Source: Asaia bogorensis (GTDB lineage: Bacteria > Pseudomonadota > Alphaproteobacteria > Acetobacterales > Acetobacteraceae). From it: 64,000 bases of DNA. Made by a program: the position numbers and the translations under genes. Below the pieces are notes generated by a model. The model was not told the origin of the DNA, did not search any database, and saw only the letters and a program-made list of their open reading frames with translations. This document shows, in pieces, positions 17,557 to 26,227 of the stretch. The stretch lies in contig CAMBMS010000012.1 of assembly GCA_945868845.1 (NCBI GenBank), positions 1-64,000 of the forward strand. Direction: 5' to 3'. How positions within the stretch are numbered: position 1 is the stretch's first letter; every line of letters begins with the position of its first letter.

Positions 17557-17898
17557 ATGCCCGACAAGATTCCTAATTTCAACGATCGCATGAAAGCCTC
17601 CGCCGAAGCCAAGCAAGCTATCGCGGAGAAATTCCGCAACAAGCCCAAACCCACGGATCCGGAAATCCAGGAGCGCCTGCGCGAGCGCGCCGTCATCGCC
17701 GCCGCCCGCGAAGCGCGCCTGGTCGAGCGCAGGGCCGCGAAGGAAGCTGAGGCGGCACGCCTGCGCGCGGAAAAAATCGCCAAGGATGCGGCGGAAGTCG
17801 TGCGGCAAAAAGAAGAATTGGCCCGCCTCCGTGCCTTGGCGGCGGAACAGAAGGCTGCGCGCGATGCCCGCTATGCGGCGCGCAAGGCACGCCGGTAG
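17557..17898 (+). CDS. DUF6481-type small basic coiled-coil protein
   Basis: 113-aa highly charged protein that is almost entirely alpha-helical, dominated by Ala, Arg, Lys and Glu, and ends ARDARYAARKARR. It matches my memory of the DUF6481 family (FNDRMKASAEAKQAIAEKFR opening), common in Rhodospirillales and of unknown function. GGAGA at 17542-17546 gives a good spacing to the ATG at 17557; GTG codons at 17548 and 17551 are alternatives. It lies 40 nt after the lipoprotein gene. Confidence 0.65.
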   Translation: MPDKIPNFNDRMKASAEAKQAIAEKFRNKPKPTDPEIQERLRERAVIAAAREARLVERRAAKEAEAARLRAEKIAKDAAEVVRQKEELARLRALAAEQKAARDARYAARKARR

Positions 17899-18156
17899 AT
17901 CCAAAATCGAGCAGGCTTGTTGTCGTTCGGTATGATCCAAGTTGTTCGGCGTGGATCGGAGAATAACAATTTCTGTTCGGTTGGTGGCGGCTAAATGATA
18001 CGATCGCACCAAAACTGTCTACTATTCGTGAATAATTCAAGGTAAGATAAATTTTTTAGACGCGCTAATTTATATTTTTCTGCTGGCCCTCGTTTCCCCA
18101 TCGGCTATACTCGCCCCCGCTGTCGCGCACGCCATGAACACAAGGATAGACGCGAT
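17899..18156. promoter_or_regulatory. AT-rich upstream region of trpG
   Basis: About 260 nt separating the preceding operon from trpGDC-moaC. 18000-18090 is notably AT-rich, and a TATACT hexamer at about 18113 could be a -10 element, though I cannot find a good -35. Tandem TGGTGG (17982-17987) lies in a short open frame but without a usable start codon, so a Trp leader peptide is not supported. Confidence 0.3.
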
Positions 18157-18753
18157 ATGCTTCTCCTGATCGATAATTACGACAGCTTCACTTTCAACCT
18201 TGTTCATTTCCTGGGCGACCTCGGCGCGTGCTGCGAGGTCTGGCGGAACGATAAGATCAGCGTCGCGGAGGTGCTGGCCAAACAGCCGGAAGCGATCGTG
18301 CTGTCGCCTGGTCCGTGTACGCCAAACGAGGCCGGAGTTTGTCTGGATCTGATCGCTGCGGCGGCGGGAAAAATTCCGTTATTTGGTGTCTGTCTGGGCC
18401 ATCAGGCTATCGGACAGGCTTTCGGCGGGCGAGTGGTGCGGGCACCGGTGCCGATGCATGGCAAGCTCTCCGCCATCACCCATGCGGGCATGGATGTGTT
18501 CCAGGGTATTCCCAGCCCGTTTCAGGCCACGCGCTACCACAGCCTGACGGTGGAGCGTGACACCATACCCGAAACCCTGATCCCCACCGCTTGGACGGAA
18601 GACGGGATTGTCATGGGGCTGCGCCATCACAGCCTGCCGATCTTCGGCGTGCAATTCCATCCGGAAAGCATCGCCAGCGAGCATGGCCATCAGTTGCTGG
18701 GCAATTTTCTGGCCATCGCGCGTGGCACCAACGCGCCCGCGCGGGCGGCCTGA
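18157..18753 (+). CDS. trpG: Anthranilate synthase component II (glutamine amidotransferase)
   Basis: Supplies ammonia from glutamine to the TrpE subunit for anthranilate formation. The 198-aa class I amidotransferase shows the full triad: Cys79 in FGVCLGHQ, and His168 and Glu170 in VQFHPES. LIDNYDSFTFNLV at the N-terminus and SPGPCTPNEAG are the TrpG/PabA signatures. The same subunit may also serve PabB in folate synthesis. It heads trpG-trpD-trpC-moaC with short gaps; no trpE is present in the window. AAGGA lies about 11 nt upstream of the ATG. Confidence 0.95.
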   Translation: MLLLIDNYDSFTFNLVHFLGDLGACCEVWRNDKISVAEVLAKQPEAIVLSPGPCTPNEAGVCLDLIAAAAGKIPLFGVCLGHQAIGQAFGGRVVRAPVPMHGKLSAITHAGMDVFQGIPSPFQATRYHSLTVERDTIPETLIPTAWTEDGIVMGLRHHSLPIFGVQFHPESIASEHGHQLLGNFLAIARGTNAPARAA

Positions 18754-18762
18754 ACCCACCCT

Positions 18763-19782
18763 ATGGCCAACGACCTGAAGCTGGCCCTCGCCCGCGTGGC
18801 CGCGGCGGAAACCCTGACGGAAGCCGAGGCCGAGGCCGCCTTCGGCATCATCATGGCCGGCGAGGCGACGCCGGCGCAGATCGGCGGCTTGCTGATGGCC
18901 ATGCGGGTGCGTGGCGAGACGGTGGCGGAAATCGCCGGCGCGGTACGGGCGATGCGCGCGCGCATGGTGGCGATCGAGGCTCCGGAGGGCGCTATCGATG
19001 TCTGCGGTACGGGTGGCGACAATGCGGGCACGTTGAATGTCTCCACGGCTGTCGCCTTTGTCCTCGCCGGGGCCGGGGTGCCGGTGGCGAAGCATGGCAA
19101 TCGGGCGATTTCCTCGCGGACCGGCGCGGCAGATGTGCTGGCGGCGCTAGGTGTCAACATAGATGTGCCCTTGGAGCGCCTGGCGTCCATTCTGCGCGCG
19201 GCCAGTTGCGTGTTCCTGTTTGCCCCGCGCCATCACGCCGCGATGCGCCATGCGGCTGGCCCGCGCGCGGAACTGGGCACGCGCACTCTGTTCAACCTGC
19301 TCGGCCCGCTGGCGAACCCGGCACGCGTCAAACGTCAGCTCATGGGCGTTTTTTCCCCGGACTGGGCGCTTCCGATGGTGGAAAGCCTCGCGCGTCTAGG
19401 CAGCGAAAAAGTCTGGCTGGTGCATGGCCAGGGGCTCGACGAATTGTCGCTCGCCGGGGAGAATAAGGTGGTGGCGCTGGAGGACGGCTCGATCCGTGCC
19501 TTTACCCTAACCCCGGAGGAGGCGGGTCTGGCCCGCGCGCCCATCGCCGCGATTGCCGGGGGCGATCCCGCCTACAACGCGGCCGCCCTGGAAGCGCTGC
19601 TGGGCGGGGCACGGGGAGCCTATCGCGATACCGTGCTGCTGAACGCCGCTGCTGCGCTGATCGTCGCGGGGCGGATGGAATATTTGCCCGACGCGGTTGC
19701 CATGGCGGCTAAGGTGATTGATACCGGCGCTGCTCGGACTGCTTTGGACAGGCTGCGGGCCGAGACAACGCGTGCCGAGTAG
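18763..19782 (+). CDS. trpD: Anthranilate phosphoribosyltransferase
   Basis: Transfers the 5-phosphoribosyl group from PRPP to anthranilate. The 339-aa product is of standard length. The glycine-rich PRPP loop [16 protein letters not shown] (about residues 80-95), the [17 protein letters not shown] segment, and [12 protein letters not shown] are all intact. The gene starts 9 nt after trpG, and trpC follows after 25 nt, giving the classic trpGDC unit. Confidence 0.97.
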   Translation: MANDLKLALARVAAAETLTEAEAEAAFGIIMAGEATPAQIGGLLMAMRVRGETVAEIAGAVRAMRARMVAIEAPEGAIDVCGTGGDNAGTLNVSTAVAFVLAGAGVPVAKHGNRAISSRTGAADVLAALGVNIDVPLERLASILRAASCVFLFAPRHHAAMRHAAGPRAELGTRTLFNLLGPLANPARVKRQLMGVFSPDWALPMVESLARLGSEKVWLVHGQGLDELSLAGENKVVALEDGSIRAFTLTPEEAGLARAPIAAIAGGDPAYNAAALEALLGGARGAYRDTVLLNAAAALIVAGRMEYLPDAVAMAAKVIDTGAARTALDRLRAETTRAE

Positions 19783-19807
19783 GCGGCGCGAATCTTAGGA
19801 ACAGCGT

Positions 19808-20623
19808 ATGGTGCAAATCACTGCCCAAGACCACGTTTTGGCCCGAATCTGCGCCGAAACACGCGCCGAGACCGCGCGGAGAAAGGCCGTGATCAGCCTG
19901 GAATATCTGCAAGACAAGATCTCCGATGCCGAGGACGCCCCGCGTGGTTTTGGGCGCGCCCTGATGGCGGCCTGCGCGCGCGATGGGTTTGGGCTCATCG
20001 CCGAGATCAAGAAAGCCTCGCCGTCCGGCGGGTTGATTCGCGCCGACTTCGATCCCGCGTCCCTCGCCATGGCTTACCACGAAGGTGGAGCGGCTTGTTT
20101 GTCGGTGTTGACGGACACGCCCTATTTCCAGGGCAGCATCACGCATCTGCTGGCCGCGCGGGCGGCCGTCGATCTGCCGGTGCTGCGCAAGGATTTCATC
20201 CTAGATCCCTGGCAGATCTATGAAAGCCGGGCTATGGGCGCTGATTGTATCCTGCTGATCATGGCAGCGCTGTCCAATACGGAGGCCCGCGAGTTGGAAG
20301 AAATCGCCCGCGTGTTCGATCTCGATGTTCTGGTCGAAGTGCATGATGCGGAGGAATTGCAGCGTGCGCTTGGCTTGCAAACCAAGCTGATTGGCATCAA
20401 CAACCGCAATCTAAAAACGTTGACGACGGATATCGCCACCACGTTTATCCTCGCCGCCGATGTACCACCGGATCGCTTCCTGATCAGCGAAAGCGGCATT
20501 CGTAGCAATGACGATGTGAACAAACTGGCCACGGTGGGGGCGCAAGGGTTCCTGGTCGGCGAACAATTGATGCGCCAGCCCGATATCGCAGCTGCGACGC
20601 GCATGTTGATGGGCCGGGCATGA
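19808..20623 (+). CDS. trpC: Indole-3-glycerol phosphate synthase
   Basis: Closes the indole ring from CdRP. The 271-aa monofunctional TIM barrel has [12 protein letters not shown] (catalytic Lys and phosphate-site residues), [17 protein letters not shown] (catalytic Lys), [19 protein letters not shown] and SESGI. AGGAAC lies upstream of the ATG. Its last codons overlap the moaC start (ATGA at 20620-20623). Confidence 0.97.
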   Translation: MVQITAQDHVLARICAETRAETARRKAVISLEYLQDKISDAEDAPRGFGRALMAACARDGFGLIAEIKKASPSGGLIRADFDPASLAMAYHEGGAACLSVLTDTPYFQGSITHLLAARAAVDLPVLRKDFILDPWQIYESRAMGADCILLIMAALSNTEARELEEIARVFDLDVLVEVHDAEELQRALGLQTKLIGINNRNLKTLTTDIATTFILAADVPPDRFLISESGIRSNDDVNKLATVGAQGFLVGEQLMRQPDIAAATRMLMGRA

Positions 20624-21096
20624 GCGACAAGCTCACCCATTTCGACGCCGCCGGGAATGCCGCGATGGTGGATATCTCGGCTAAGGATATTTCCGAACGC
20701 ACGGCAACAGCGCGTGCGCGGGTGCTGATGTTGCCGGCGACATTGAAACTGATCATGGACGGTACCGCGAAGAAGGGCGACGTCCTCGGCGTCGCGCGGC
20801 TGGCCGGCATCATGGCGGCGAAGCGGACGGCGGATTTGATCCCGCTGTGCCACCCGTTGCCGATTGCCGCCGTGACCGTCGATCTGACCGCGAATGCGGC
20901 CGACAACGCGGTAGAGATCGCGGCAACTGTACGCACGATAGGCCGCACAGGGGTGGAGATGGAGGCGCTGACGGCGGCCTCCGTCGCCGCGCTGACTGTC
21001 TATGACATGTGCAAAGCCGCAGATCGCGGCATGGTCATTTCAGACGTGAAGCTGCTGGAAAAGCACGGGGGCAAGAGCGGTAGCTGGGTGGCGTGA
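20620..21096 (+). CDS. moaC: Cyclic pyranopterin monophosphate synthase
   Basis: Second step of molybdenum cofactor synthesis, forming cPMP from the MoaA product. The 158-aa protein carries [16 protein letters not shown], the [15 protein letters not shown] loop, and [20 protein letters not shown] with KAADRGM, all family hallmarks. Translational coupling to trpC is a conserved alphaproteobacterial arrangement, where moeA and lexA often follow; here the operon ends in insertion-sequence debris. Confidence 0.96.
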   Translation: MSDKLTHFDAAGNAAMVDISAKDISERTATARARVLMLPATLKLIMDGTAKKGDVLGVARLAGIMAAKRTADLIPLCHPLPIAAVTVDLTANAADNAVEIAATVRTIGRTGVEMEALTAASVAALTVYDMCKAADRGMVISDVKLLEKHGGKSGSWVA

Positions 21097-21186
21097 CAGT
21101 GACCACTCACAAATCAACGATGAAGCCGCCCTCAGATTGAGGCTTTGTCCCATTTCTGTCCCACTCACGAGCAGAGATGGTGTCGC

Positions 21187-21769
21187 TCAGACAACACGGT
21201 AGTGGATGGCACGTCCATCCGTCAGCGTGTCAGACACAAAGTCGAATAACCACCGTTGGTTCGGACCCTGCGGCAACGCCATTGGCGCGCGCGTGCCAAC
21301 CGCTCGCTTGCACCCTCCACGACAGCGCACCTGAAGCCGCTCCAGCCGATACAGACGGCGTAGCTTCTTGTGATTGATACAGATGCCTTCCCGACGCAGA
21401 AGCAAATGCAGACGCCGGTAGCCGAACGGCTGGCCTTCCGCCGACAGTGCCTACAGCCGTGCCCTAACCTCGCCATCGCCACCACGCAACCGCCGATAGC
21501 GGATCGTCGCCCTGTCAGTCCCGATCGCCCAACACGCCCAACACGCCCGACGCGCCTCCGACACGTCCAGGCCACCGTGCTTGGCCTTCCACTTGTAGAA
21601 CGTCGCACCGTTGATCCCGCGCTGGCGGTACAACGCCGTCGCCGGCTAACCAGATGCCAGCTTGCGCAGAACCCCAATAACCTGCTCTTCGGTGAACCGC
21701 GATCGCTTCATCGTCCGTCCCCTTCAAAACGTATCCTACTCAAAATAGAGGAAATCCAGGGGCTCAGGT
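21187..21769 (-). mobile_element. IS3-family insertion sequence remnant (orfA-orfB internally deleted)
   Basis: Minus strand. OrfA begins at 21711 (MKRSRFTEEQVIGVLRKLASG), meets a TAG, then continues with GINGATFYKWKAK and GLDVSEARR. It fuses directly to OrfB-like sequence (WAIGTDRATIRYRRLRG, then YRRLHLLLRREGICINHKK and PQGPNQRW) without the OrfA C-terminus and the OrfB N-terminus. OrfB stops at 21187 after LTDGR, losing the DDE core. TGACCTGAGCCCC at about 21757-21769 resembles an IS3 terminal repeat and marks the left end of the element. Non-functional. Confidence 0.8.
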
Positions 21770-21874
21770 CACCGGTTTCGACGGTTCGGGCGGCGGCCTT
21801 TCGCAACACATGCCGTGGCTTTCAACCGCTGCAACCACATGCTCGCGAAGATCGATAGAGTAAGGTTTGGCCAT
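21770..21874 (-). pseudogene. IS630-family transposase N-terminus, interrupted by the IS3 remnant
   Basis: On the minus strand from 21874 the frame reads MAKPYSIDLREHVVAAVESHG, the typical start of IS630-type transposases. After about 20 residues the frame slips (an alternative frame gives LRKAAARTVETG, closer to the family), and the sequence then meets the IS3 end at 21769. The rest of the transposase is missing. The natural reading is that the IS3 element inserted into an IS630 copy and both later decayed. Confidence 0.7.
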
Positions 21875-21970
21875 CCATACTGGCCTCCTGCCCAACCATT
21901 GAATTGAATCAGAAATAAACCGATTGGGAAATCCCCAATCGACCCATCCTAAAATCATCCCTCTCTCAAG

Positions 21971-22110
21971 TCCGTTTCAAAATTTTCTGGAGGGCGCATT
22001 TTGGAAGTCTGCCATCGGCCCACTCCTCCCACCCGGCCACCCACAGCAGTGTACGCTCGTTGGGTGGCCGGGTGGGGGAGCGGGCAGGTGCTAGATTTTC
22101 GAACGGACTT
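21971..22110. repeat. 140-nt nested palindrome (REP-like family, copy 2)
   Basis: Outer arms AGTCCGTTTCAAAAT (21971-21985) and ATTTTCGAACGGACT (about 22096-22110) pair imperfectly. The inner arms CCCACTCCTCCCACCCGGCCACCCA (given in two parts, 22021-22045) and TGGGTGGCCGGGTGGGGGAGCGGG (in parts, 22063-22086) pair almost perfectly around a 17-nt loop. The left arm GAAGTCTGCCATCGGC, the inner stem and the loop (AGC-GTA-GCT-GT) are shared with 22825-22912. It abuts the 3' end of the GNAT gene. Confidence 0.75.
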
Positions 22111-22629
22111 TTACGCCGGGATATCGCTATCACTCTTACCGAGGCCGCGCTGCATATAAACGACATCCAGCCAGCGGCCGAACTTGATGCCGCTCGCGCG
22201 CAGAATGCCGGTATGGTGAAAGCCCAGGCTGGCATGCACGCCAATCGAGCCGACATTTTCCGAATCGCCGATCACCGCGATCATCTGCCGGAATCCCTGT
22301 GCCGCGGCTCGGTCAATCAGTTCCTGCACCAGCGCCTTACCGACGCCCTGGCCGCGCACATCGTCGCGCACATAGATCGAGTTTTCTACGGTGTAGCGAT
22401 AGGCGGTGCGGTCGCGAAACTGCGTGTAGTAGGTATAGCCGAGAACACCCGTGGCGTCGGTAGCGACCAGCCAGGCCCAGCCAGGCCGGACGACTTTCTC
22501 GAAACGCTCCGTTATTTCCTCGACCGAGGGCGGGTTTTCTTCGAACGTGCCGGTGCCATGCAGCACGTGGTGGGCATAGATCGCCTGAATCTCCGGTAGA
22601 TCGGTCAGCTTGGCGTCGCGGATGTCCAT
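22111..22629 (-). CDS. GNAT acetyltransferase, phosphinothricin/methionine-sulfoximine N-acetyltransferase-like
   Basis: 172-aa acetyltransferase resembling the Pat/Bar/MddA (YncA) group: IRDAKLTDLPEIQAIYAHHV at the start, TFEENPPSVEEITERF, AYRYTVENSIYVRDDVRGQG with the acetyl-CoA loop RGQGVGKALVQELI, and GDSENVGSIGVHASLGF. In the family this protects against toxic glutamate or methionine analogues; the true substrate is unknown. A palindromic repeat lies on each side (21971-22110 touching its 3' end and 22825-22912 upstream). Confidence 0.82.
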   Translation of the reverse strand: MDIRDAKLTDLPEIQAIYAHHVLHGTGTFEENPPSVEEITERFEKVVRPGWAWLVATDATGVLGYTYYTQFRDRTAYRYTVENSIYVRDDVRGQGVGKALVQELIDRAAAQGFRQMIAVIGDSENVGSIGVHASLGFHHTGILRASGIKFGRWLDVVYMQRGLGKSDSDIPA

Positions 22630-23103
22630 GCGGCCTCCAGAATAGAAAAATTAATCCGATGTTAGCAGATACGCGGCGACTTCGCGTCCCGATAGCGATC
22701 CCGGTGCTAGCGGTGGGCACTCGGCGTGCAGGCGGCGGCTAAAGAAAAGCCCCCGCGGGCAATCGGTTACCAATTATGGCATACAAATATCTTAGATCGG
22801 GATATTCTGGCGCGTCTTCCTTTGAAGTCTGCCACCGGCTTGCTCCTCCTACCTGGCCACCCATAGCGACGTATGCTTGTCGGGTGGCCAGGTGGGCGAG
22901 TGGGCCGGTGCCGTAATGTGAACAGAGACACAACCGATATTTTGCCGGATACGGTGTTAATTTGTTACCAACCATCCCCGCTCGGATGGAGTCTACTGCG
23001 GCGCTGGCTGCAACAGGCGCGCGATGAGGGATTGCGGCGGCGGAGAGCGATTTCGTAGCCCTGCCGCCGGAGACATCGCTGGACGCTGCGAGTTAATAAT
23101 CGA
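22630..23103. other. Intergenic stretch carrying a palindromic repeat
   Basis: About 470 nt between the GNAT 5' end and the truA 3' end. The only recognisable structure is the palindrome at 22825-22912. Short frames on both strands have no family resemblance. The GNAT promoter (minus strand) must lie near 22640-22740. Confidence 0.5.
22825..22912. repeat. Palindromic repeat (REP-like family, copy 3)
   Basis: Left arm GCCACCGGCTTGCTCCTCCT plus ACCTGGCCACCC (22831-22862) pairs with CGGGTGGCCAGGTGGGCGAG plus TGGGCCGGTGCC (22881-22912) around an 18-nt loop. It aligns base by base with copy 2, including the TTTGAAGTCTGCCA lead-in and the loop, and its TTTGAAGTC-G-CACCGGC part also matches copy 1. 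Confidence 0.75.
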
Positions 23104-23877
23104 TCATGCGGGATCGGCGATGAAGGGATCGATGGGATAAAACACGCCGGTCAGGCAGAGCCCCTCCGGTGGCGCGGTTGCGCCGGCGGCGGCGCGGTCG
23201 CGGGCAGCGAGCGCGGTGGCGACCCTGCTGGCGGGCCAGCTACCGTCGCCCACCAGTTTCAGGGTACCGGTCATGTTACGTACCTGATGGTAAAGGAAGC
23301 TGCGCGCCTCGGCGGTGATTTCGATGATGTCACCGATGCGCGTGACGTCCAGCCGGTCCAGGGTGCGCAGCGGAGATTTCGCCTGACAGGACGCGGCGCG
23401 GAATGATGTGAAATCATGCTGGCCCAACAGCATTTGCGCCGCTGCATGCATTGCGTTTGCGTCCAGGGTGCGCGGGATGTGCCAGACGCGATCGGCGAGC
23501 AAGGCGGCGCGGGCGTGGCGGTTGAGGATGCGATAGCGGTAGCAGCGACGGATAGCGGAGAAGCGGGCATTCCAGCCGGCGGGCGCATGGGCTACGTCCA
23601 GCACCGCGACGCGATGTGGTTTCATGTGAAAATTAAGGGCCTCGCGCACTCGCTCCGCCGTGAAATGGGCGGGCAGGGGGAGTTGCGCGACCTGCGCAGT
23701 GGCATGTACGCCGGCATCGGTGCGACCGGCGACGATACTGGCGACAGGGATACCGGCGTTTAGTTTCGTGGCGGCTTCCTCCAGTATCTGTTGTACTGAA
23801 AGACCGTTGACCTGGCGCTGCCAGCCGACGAATGCTGTTCCATCATATTCCAGGCGAAGCGCCCATAGGATAGTCAC
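23104..23877 (-). CDS. truA: tRNA pseudouridine(38-40) synthase
   Basis: Isomerises uridines 38-40 in the tRNA anticodon stem-loop. The 257-aa product is normal for TruA. RLEYDGTAFVGWQRQVNG opens the fold, AGRTDAGVHATAQV contains the catalytic Asp, and FTSFRA and FLYHQVRNMTGTL are further conserved motifs. It is the third gene of def-fmt-truA, with only 1 nt between the fmt stop and its start, a conserved alphaproteobacterial order. Confidence 0.96.
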   Translation of the reverse strand: MTILWALRLEYDGTAFVGWQRQVNGLSVQQILEEAATKLNAGIPVASIVAGRTDAGVHATAQVAQLPLPAHFTAERVREALNFHMKPHRVAVLDVAHAPAGWNARFSAIRRCYRYRILNRHARAALLADRVWHIPRTLDANAMHAAAQMLLGQHDFTSFRAASCQAKSPLRTLDRLDVTRIGDIIEITAEARSFLYHQVRNMTGTLKLVGDGSWPASRVATALAARDRAAAGATAPPEGLCLTGVFYPIDPFIADPA

Positions 23878-23878
23878 T

Positions 23879-24778
23879 TCAGGACCGTGCCGGGGGAAAT
23901 TTATAGCCGCGCAGGAAGGTATCCGCCGGCTGTGCCAGGCGGCCTGGCAGTTGCACGCGGGTGAGGCGCAGCGCGCCGTCGCCGCAGGCCACGGTCAGCG
24001 CGTCATCCAGGATCGTGCCGGGTTCGCCGGTGCCGGAGGCGGGTTCCGCGGCGAGGATTTTCAGGACGACGTCGCCGAGATGGCAGAACGCACCCGGCCA
24101 CGGATTGAGCGCGCGTACGCGGCGGTCCAGCGCGATGGCGGGCTGGGAAAAATCTAGTTTCCCGTCCATGCGGCCCAGCTTCGGCGCGTAGCTGGCGCCT
24201 TCGGCTAATTGGGGCGTGGGGGCGGGGTTTTCGGCCAAAGCCTGCAGGATCAGCAATTTGCCGAGCGTGGCCAGGGTGTCGTGCAAATCGCTAGCGGTGG
24301 TGGTGGCGGTGATGGGCACGGCCGCGCGCAGCAGCATCGGCCCGGTATCCAGGCCCGCATCCATTTGCATGATGGTGATGCCGGTTTCGGTGTCGCCCGC
24401 CAGGATCGCCGCCTGGATCGGGGCGGCGCCGCGCCAGCGCGGCAGCAGGCTGGCATGGACGTTGAGGCAGCCGCGGCGCGGCGCGTCCAGCATCGCCTGC
24501 GGCAGGATCAGGCCGTAGGCGACGACGACCGCGATATCCAGATCGAGGGCGGCGAAATCCGCCTGAGCCTGGGCGTCTGTGCGCAGCCGGACCGGGGTGC
24601 GGACGGGCAAGCCGATGTTCAGTGCCGCCGTGTGGACGGGACAGGGGCGCACGGCATGGCCCCGTCCCGCGGGACGGGGGGGCTGGCAATAGATGGCGGC
24701 AATCTCGTGTCCAGCATCGTGCAAGGCGCGCAATGTGGGGACGGCGAAATCCGGGCTGCCCATGAAGGCAAGGCGCAT
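23879..24778 (-). CDS. fmt: Methionyl-tRNA formyltransferase
   Basis: Formylates initiator Met-tRNA using 10-formyl-tetrahydrofolate. The 299-aa protein shows the formyltransferase core: [34 protein letters not shown] with the catalytic Asn-His, and [20 protein letters not shown] with the catalytic Asp. A C-terminal OB-like domain follows ([11 protein letters not shown]). It lies 1 nt from both def and truA, so all three are made from one message. Confidence 0.96.
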   Translation of the reverse strand: MRLAFMGSPDFAVPTLRALHDAGHEIAAIYCQPPRPAGRGHAVRPCPVHTAALNIGLPVRTPVRLRTDAQAQADFAALDLDIAVVVAYGLILPQAMLDAPRRGCLNVHASLLPRWRGAAPIQAAILAGDTETGITIMQMDAGLDTGPMLLRAAVPITATTTASDLHDTLATLGKLLILQALAENPAPTPQLAEGASYAPKLGRMDGKLDFSQPAIALDRRVRALNPWPGAFCHLGDVVLKILAAEPASGTGEPGTILDDALTVACGDGALRLTRVQLPGRLAQPADTFLRGYKFPPARS

Positions 24779-24779
24779 A

Positions 24780-25325
24780 TTATCGCCCCGCTGCTTCCTC
24801 GCGCAGGATGCGCATTTCCTTGGCTAGGCGGCGTAGGATCATGTTGCGCTTCAGGGCGGAGAGGTGATCGACGAACAGCACCCCGTCCAGATGATCGATC
24901 TCATGCTGCAAACAGGCGGCGAGCAGTCCCTCGGCCTCGATTTCCTGGTGCGCGCCCATGGCATCCACGAAACGGACCTTGACGCGGGCGGGGCGGGTGA
25001 TTTCCGCATATTGCTTCGGCAGCGAGAGGCAGCCTTCCTCGCGCGTTGCCAATTCGGTCGAAGTGGCGATGATTTCCGGATTGATCAGGGCGAAGGGTTG
25101 CGGCTTTTCATCGGGCATTAAATCGACCACCGCGACGCGCAGGCCGATGCCGACCTGTGGCGCGGCGAGGCCGATGCCTGGGGCGCGGTACATGGTGGCG
25201 AACATGCGCGGCAGCAAAGCGCGCACGGCCTCGTTGTTCGCCACGCCGACCGGGCGGGCGGGCGCCTTCAGCGCTGGGTCGGGTGCGATCAGGATCGGCA
25301 GGGTCTCGGATGGTTTTGATGCCAT
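24780..25325 (-). CDS. def: Peptide deformylase
   Basis: Metalloenzyme removing the N-formyl group of nascent proteins. The 181-aa product has the three class I motifs: [20 protein letters not shown] with the metal-binding Cys, and [13 protein letters not shown] with the two metal-binding His and catalytic Glu. The start at 25325 ([17 protein letters not shown]) is family-like; the frame is open further upstream without homology. It is the first gene of def-fmt-truA, divergent from hsp20. Confidence 0.95.
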   Translation of the reverse strand: MASKPSETLPILIAPDPALKAPARPVGVANNEAVRALLPRMFATMYRAPGIGLAAPQVGIGLRVAVVDLMPDEKPQPFALINPEIIATSTELATREEGCLSLPKQYAEITRPARVKVRFVDAMGAHQEIEAEGLLAACLQHEIDHLDGVLFVDHLSALKRNMILRRLAKEMRILREEAAGR

Positions 25326-25370
25326 GGGGTGGATGTAACCCCGTGCCGGCGCGCAATCAACATATCCCCC

Positions 25371-25400
25371 CTTGCAACCCAGTGGTCCGCTGCCAAAATA
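25371..25400 (+). promoter_or_regulatory. Possible heat-shock (sigma-32) promoter of hsp20
   Basis: CTTGCA at 25371-25376 and CCAAAAT at 25393-25399, separated by 16 nt, are loosely like the RpoH consensus CTTGAA/CCATTT. They lie about 60 nt upstream of the hsp20 start and inside the def upstream region. The -10 element is poor, so this is tentative. Confidence 0.3.
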
Positions 25401-25459
25401 CCGGTCATCGGGATGCCAGAATGGGTTCCGGACCACGCTTCGCTCAGATTGGGGGGGCC

Positions 25460-25915
25460 ATGACCGCTAGGATGTTCACATCGCCGCTGTTTCTCGGTTT
25501 CGATCATTTGGAGCAGATGATCGAGCGCGCCAGCAAGAATTCTTCGGACGGCTATCCGCCCTACAATATCGAGCAGACCGGGCCGGCCGGATTACGCATC
25601 AGCCTCGCGGTGGCGGGGTTCAGCATGGATGATTTGCAGATCACCCAGGAGGACAACCAGCTGGTGATCCGCGGCCGCCAACAGGATGACAGCGAGGGAC
25701 GGGTGTTCCTGCATCGCGGTATCGCGGCGCGACAGTTCCAACGCGCGTTCGTCCTGGCCGAGGGGATCGAGGTGAAGGGCGCCTGGCTGGATAACGGCTT
25801 GCTGCATATCGATCTGGTGCGCCCGCAGCCGGAGGTGCGCGTGCGCTCCATCCCGATCACCAAACCGGCCCCGAATGGCCGCGCCAAAATGGTAGAAGCC
25901 AAGCCGGGCGAATAA
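25460..25915 (+). CDS. hsp20: Small heat-shock protein (Hsp20/IbpA family)
   Basis: 151-aa ATP-independent holdase. The N-terminus SPLFLGFDHLEQMIERASK and YPPYNIE are as in alphaproteobacterial class A/IbpA proteins. The alpha-crystallin domain covers about residues 36-130, with ISLAVAGFSMDDLQITQEDN, LHRGIAARQFQRAF and the A-WLDNGLLHIDL strand (the family's GVL motif reads GLL). The C-terminal I-x-I-like element is SIPI. Followed 65 nt later by the DUF1150 gene, its usual partner. Confidence 0.92.
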   Translation: MTARMFTSPLFLGFDHLEQMIERASKNSSDGYPPYNIEQTGPAGLRISLAVAGFSMDDLQITQEDNQLVIRGRQQDDSEGRVFLHRGIAARQFQRAFVLAEGIEVKGAWLDNGLLHIDLVRPQPEVRVRSIPITKPAPNGRAKMVEAKPGE

Positions 25916-25980
25916 TTTTACCCGTTGGCGATGAACTGCTAGCCCATCCGGGGAGCGCGCCATCGGCGAGGAGACCGACG

Positions 25981-26223
25981 ATGAACAAAACGACCAATCC
26001 TGTTTCTGAATCCGCTCTGATCGATATTCGCCATTTATCGGAGAAGGAATTTTCCGAACTCGGCGTGGCGCAGGTGGCCTATGTGAAGCCAGTGACCGTG
26101 GGTGGAAAATTGGTGTTCGCCATCCATGCCGCCAACGGCATACCGATGGCGTTGGCCGAGGGCCGTGAGGTGGCGCTGGCTGCGATCGCGCAGCATGAGA
26201 TGCTGCCGGCGCAGGTGCATTAA
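25981..26223 (+). CDS. DUF1150-family protein
   Basis: 80-aa acidic protein with the family pattern LSEKEFSELGVAQVAYVKPV followed by a small beta strand region and ANGIPMALAEGREVALAAI. DUF1150 genes sit directly behind hsp20 in alphaproteobacteria, suggesting a heat-shock-linked role that has not been defined. A GGAG-containing site (AGGAGACC) lies just before the ATG. Its 3' end is 4 nt from convergent serB. Confidence 0.88.
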   Translation: MNKTTNPVSESALIDIRHLSEKEFSELGVAQVAYVKPVTVGGKLVFAIHAANGIPMALAEGREVALAAIAQHEMLPAQVH

Positions 26224-26227
26224 GTTT

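Noticed and set aside
17982-17987. Tandem Trp codons (TGGTGG) upstream of trpG as an attenuator leader peptide
   Set aside because: The open frame around them has no ATG, GTG or TTG between the preceding stop and the Trp codons, and no terminator/antiterminator pair was seen.
21971-22912. Repeated palindromes as a CRISPR array
   Set aside because: Only two copies here, 700 nt apart with a gene between, each a long self-complementary unit; no regular spacers and no cas genes.
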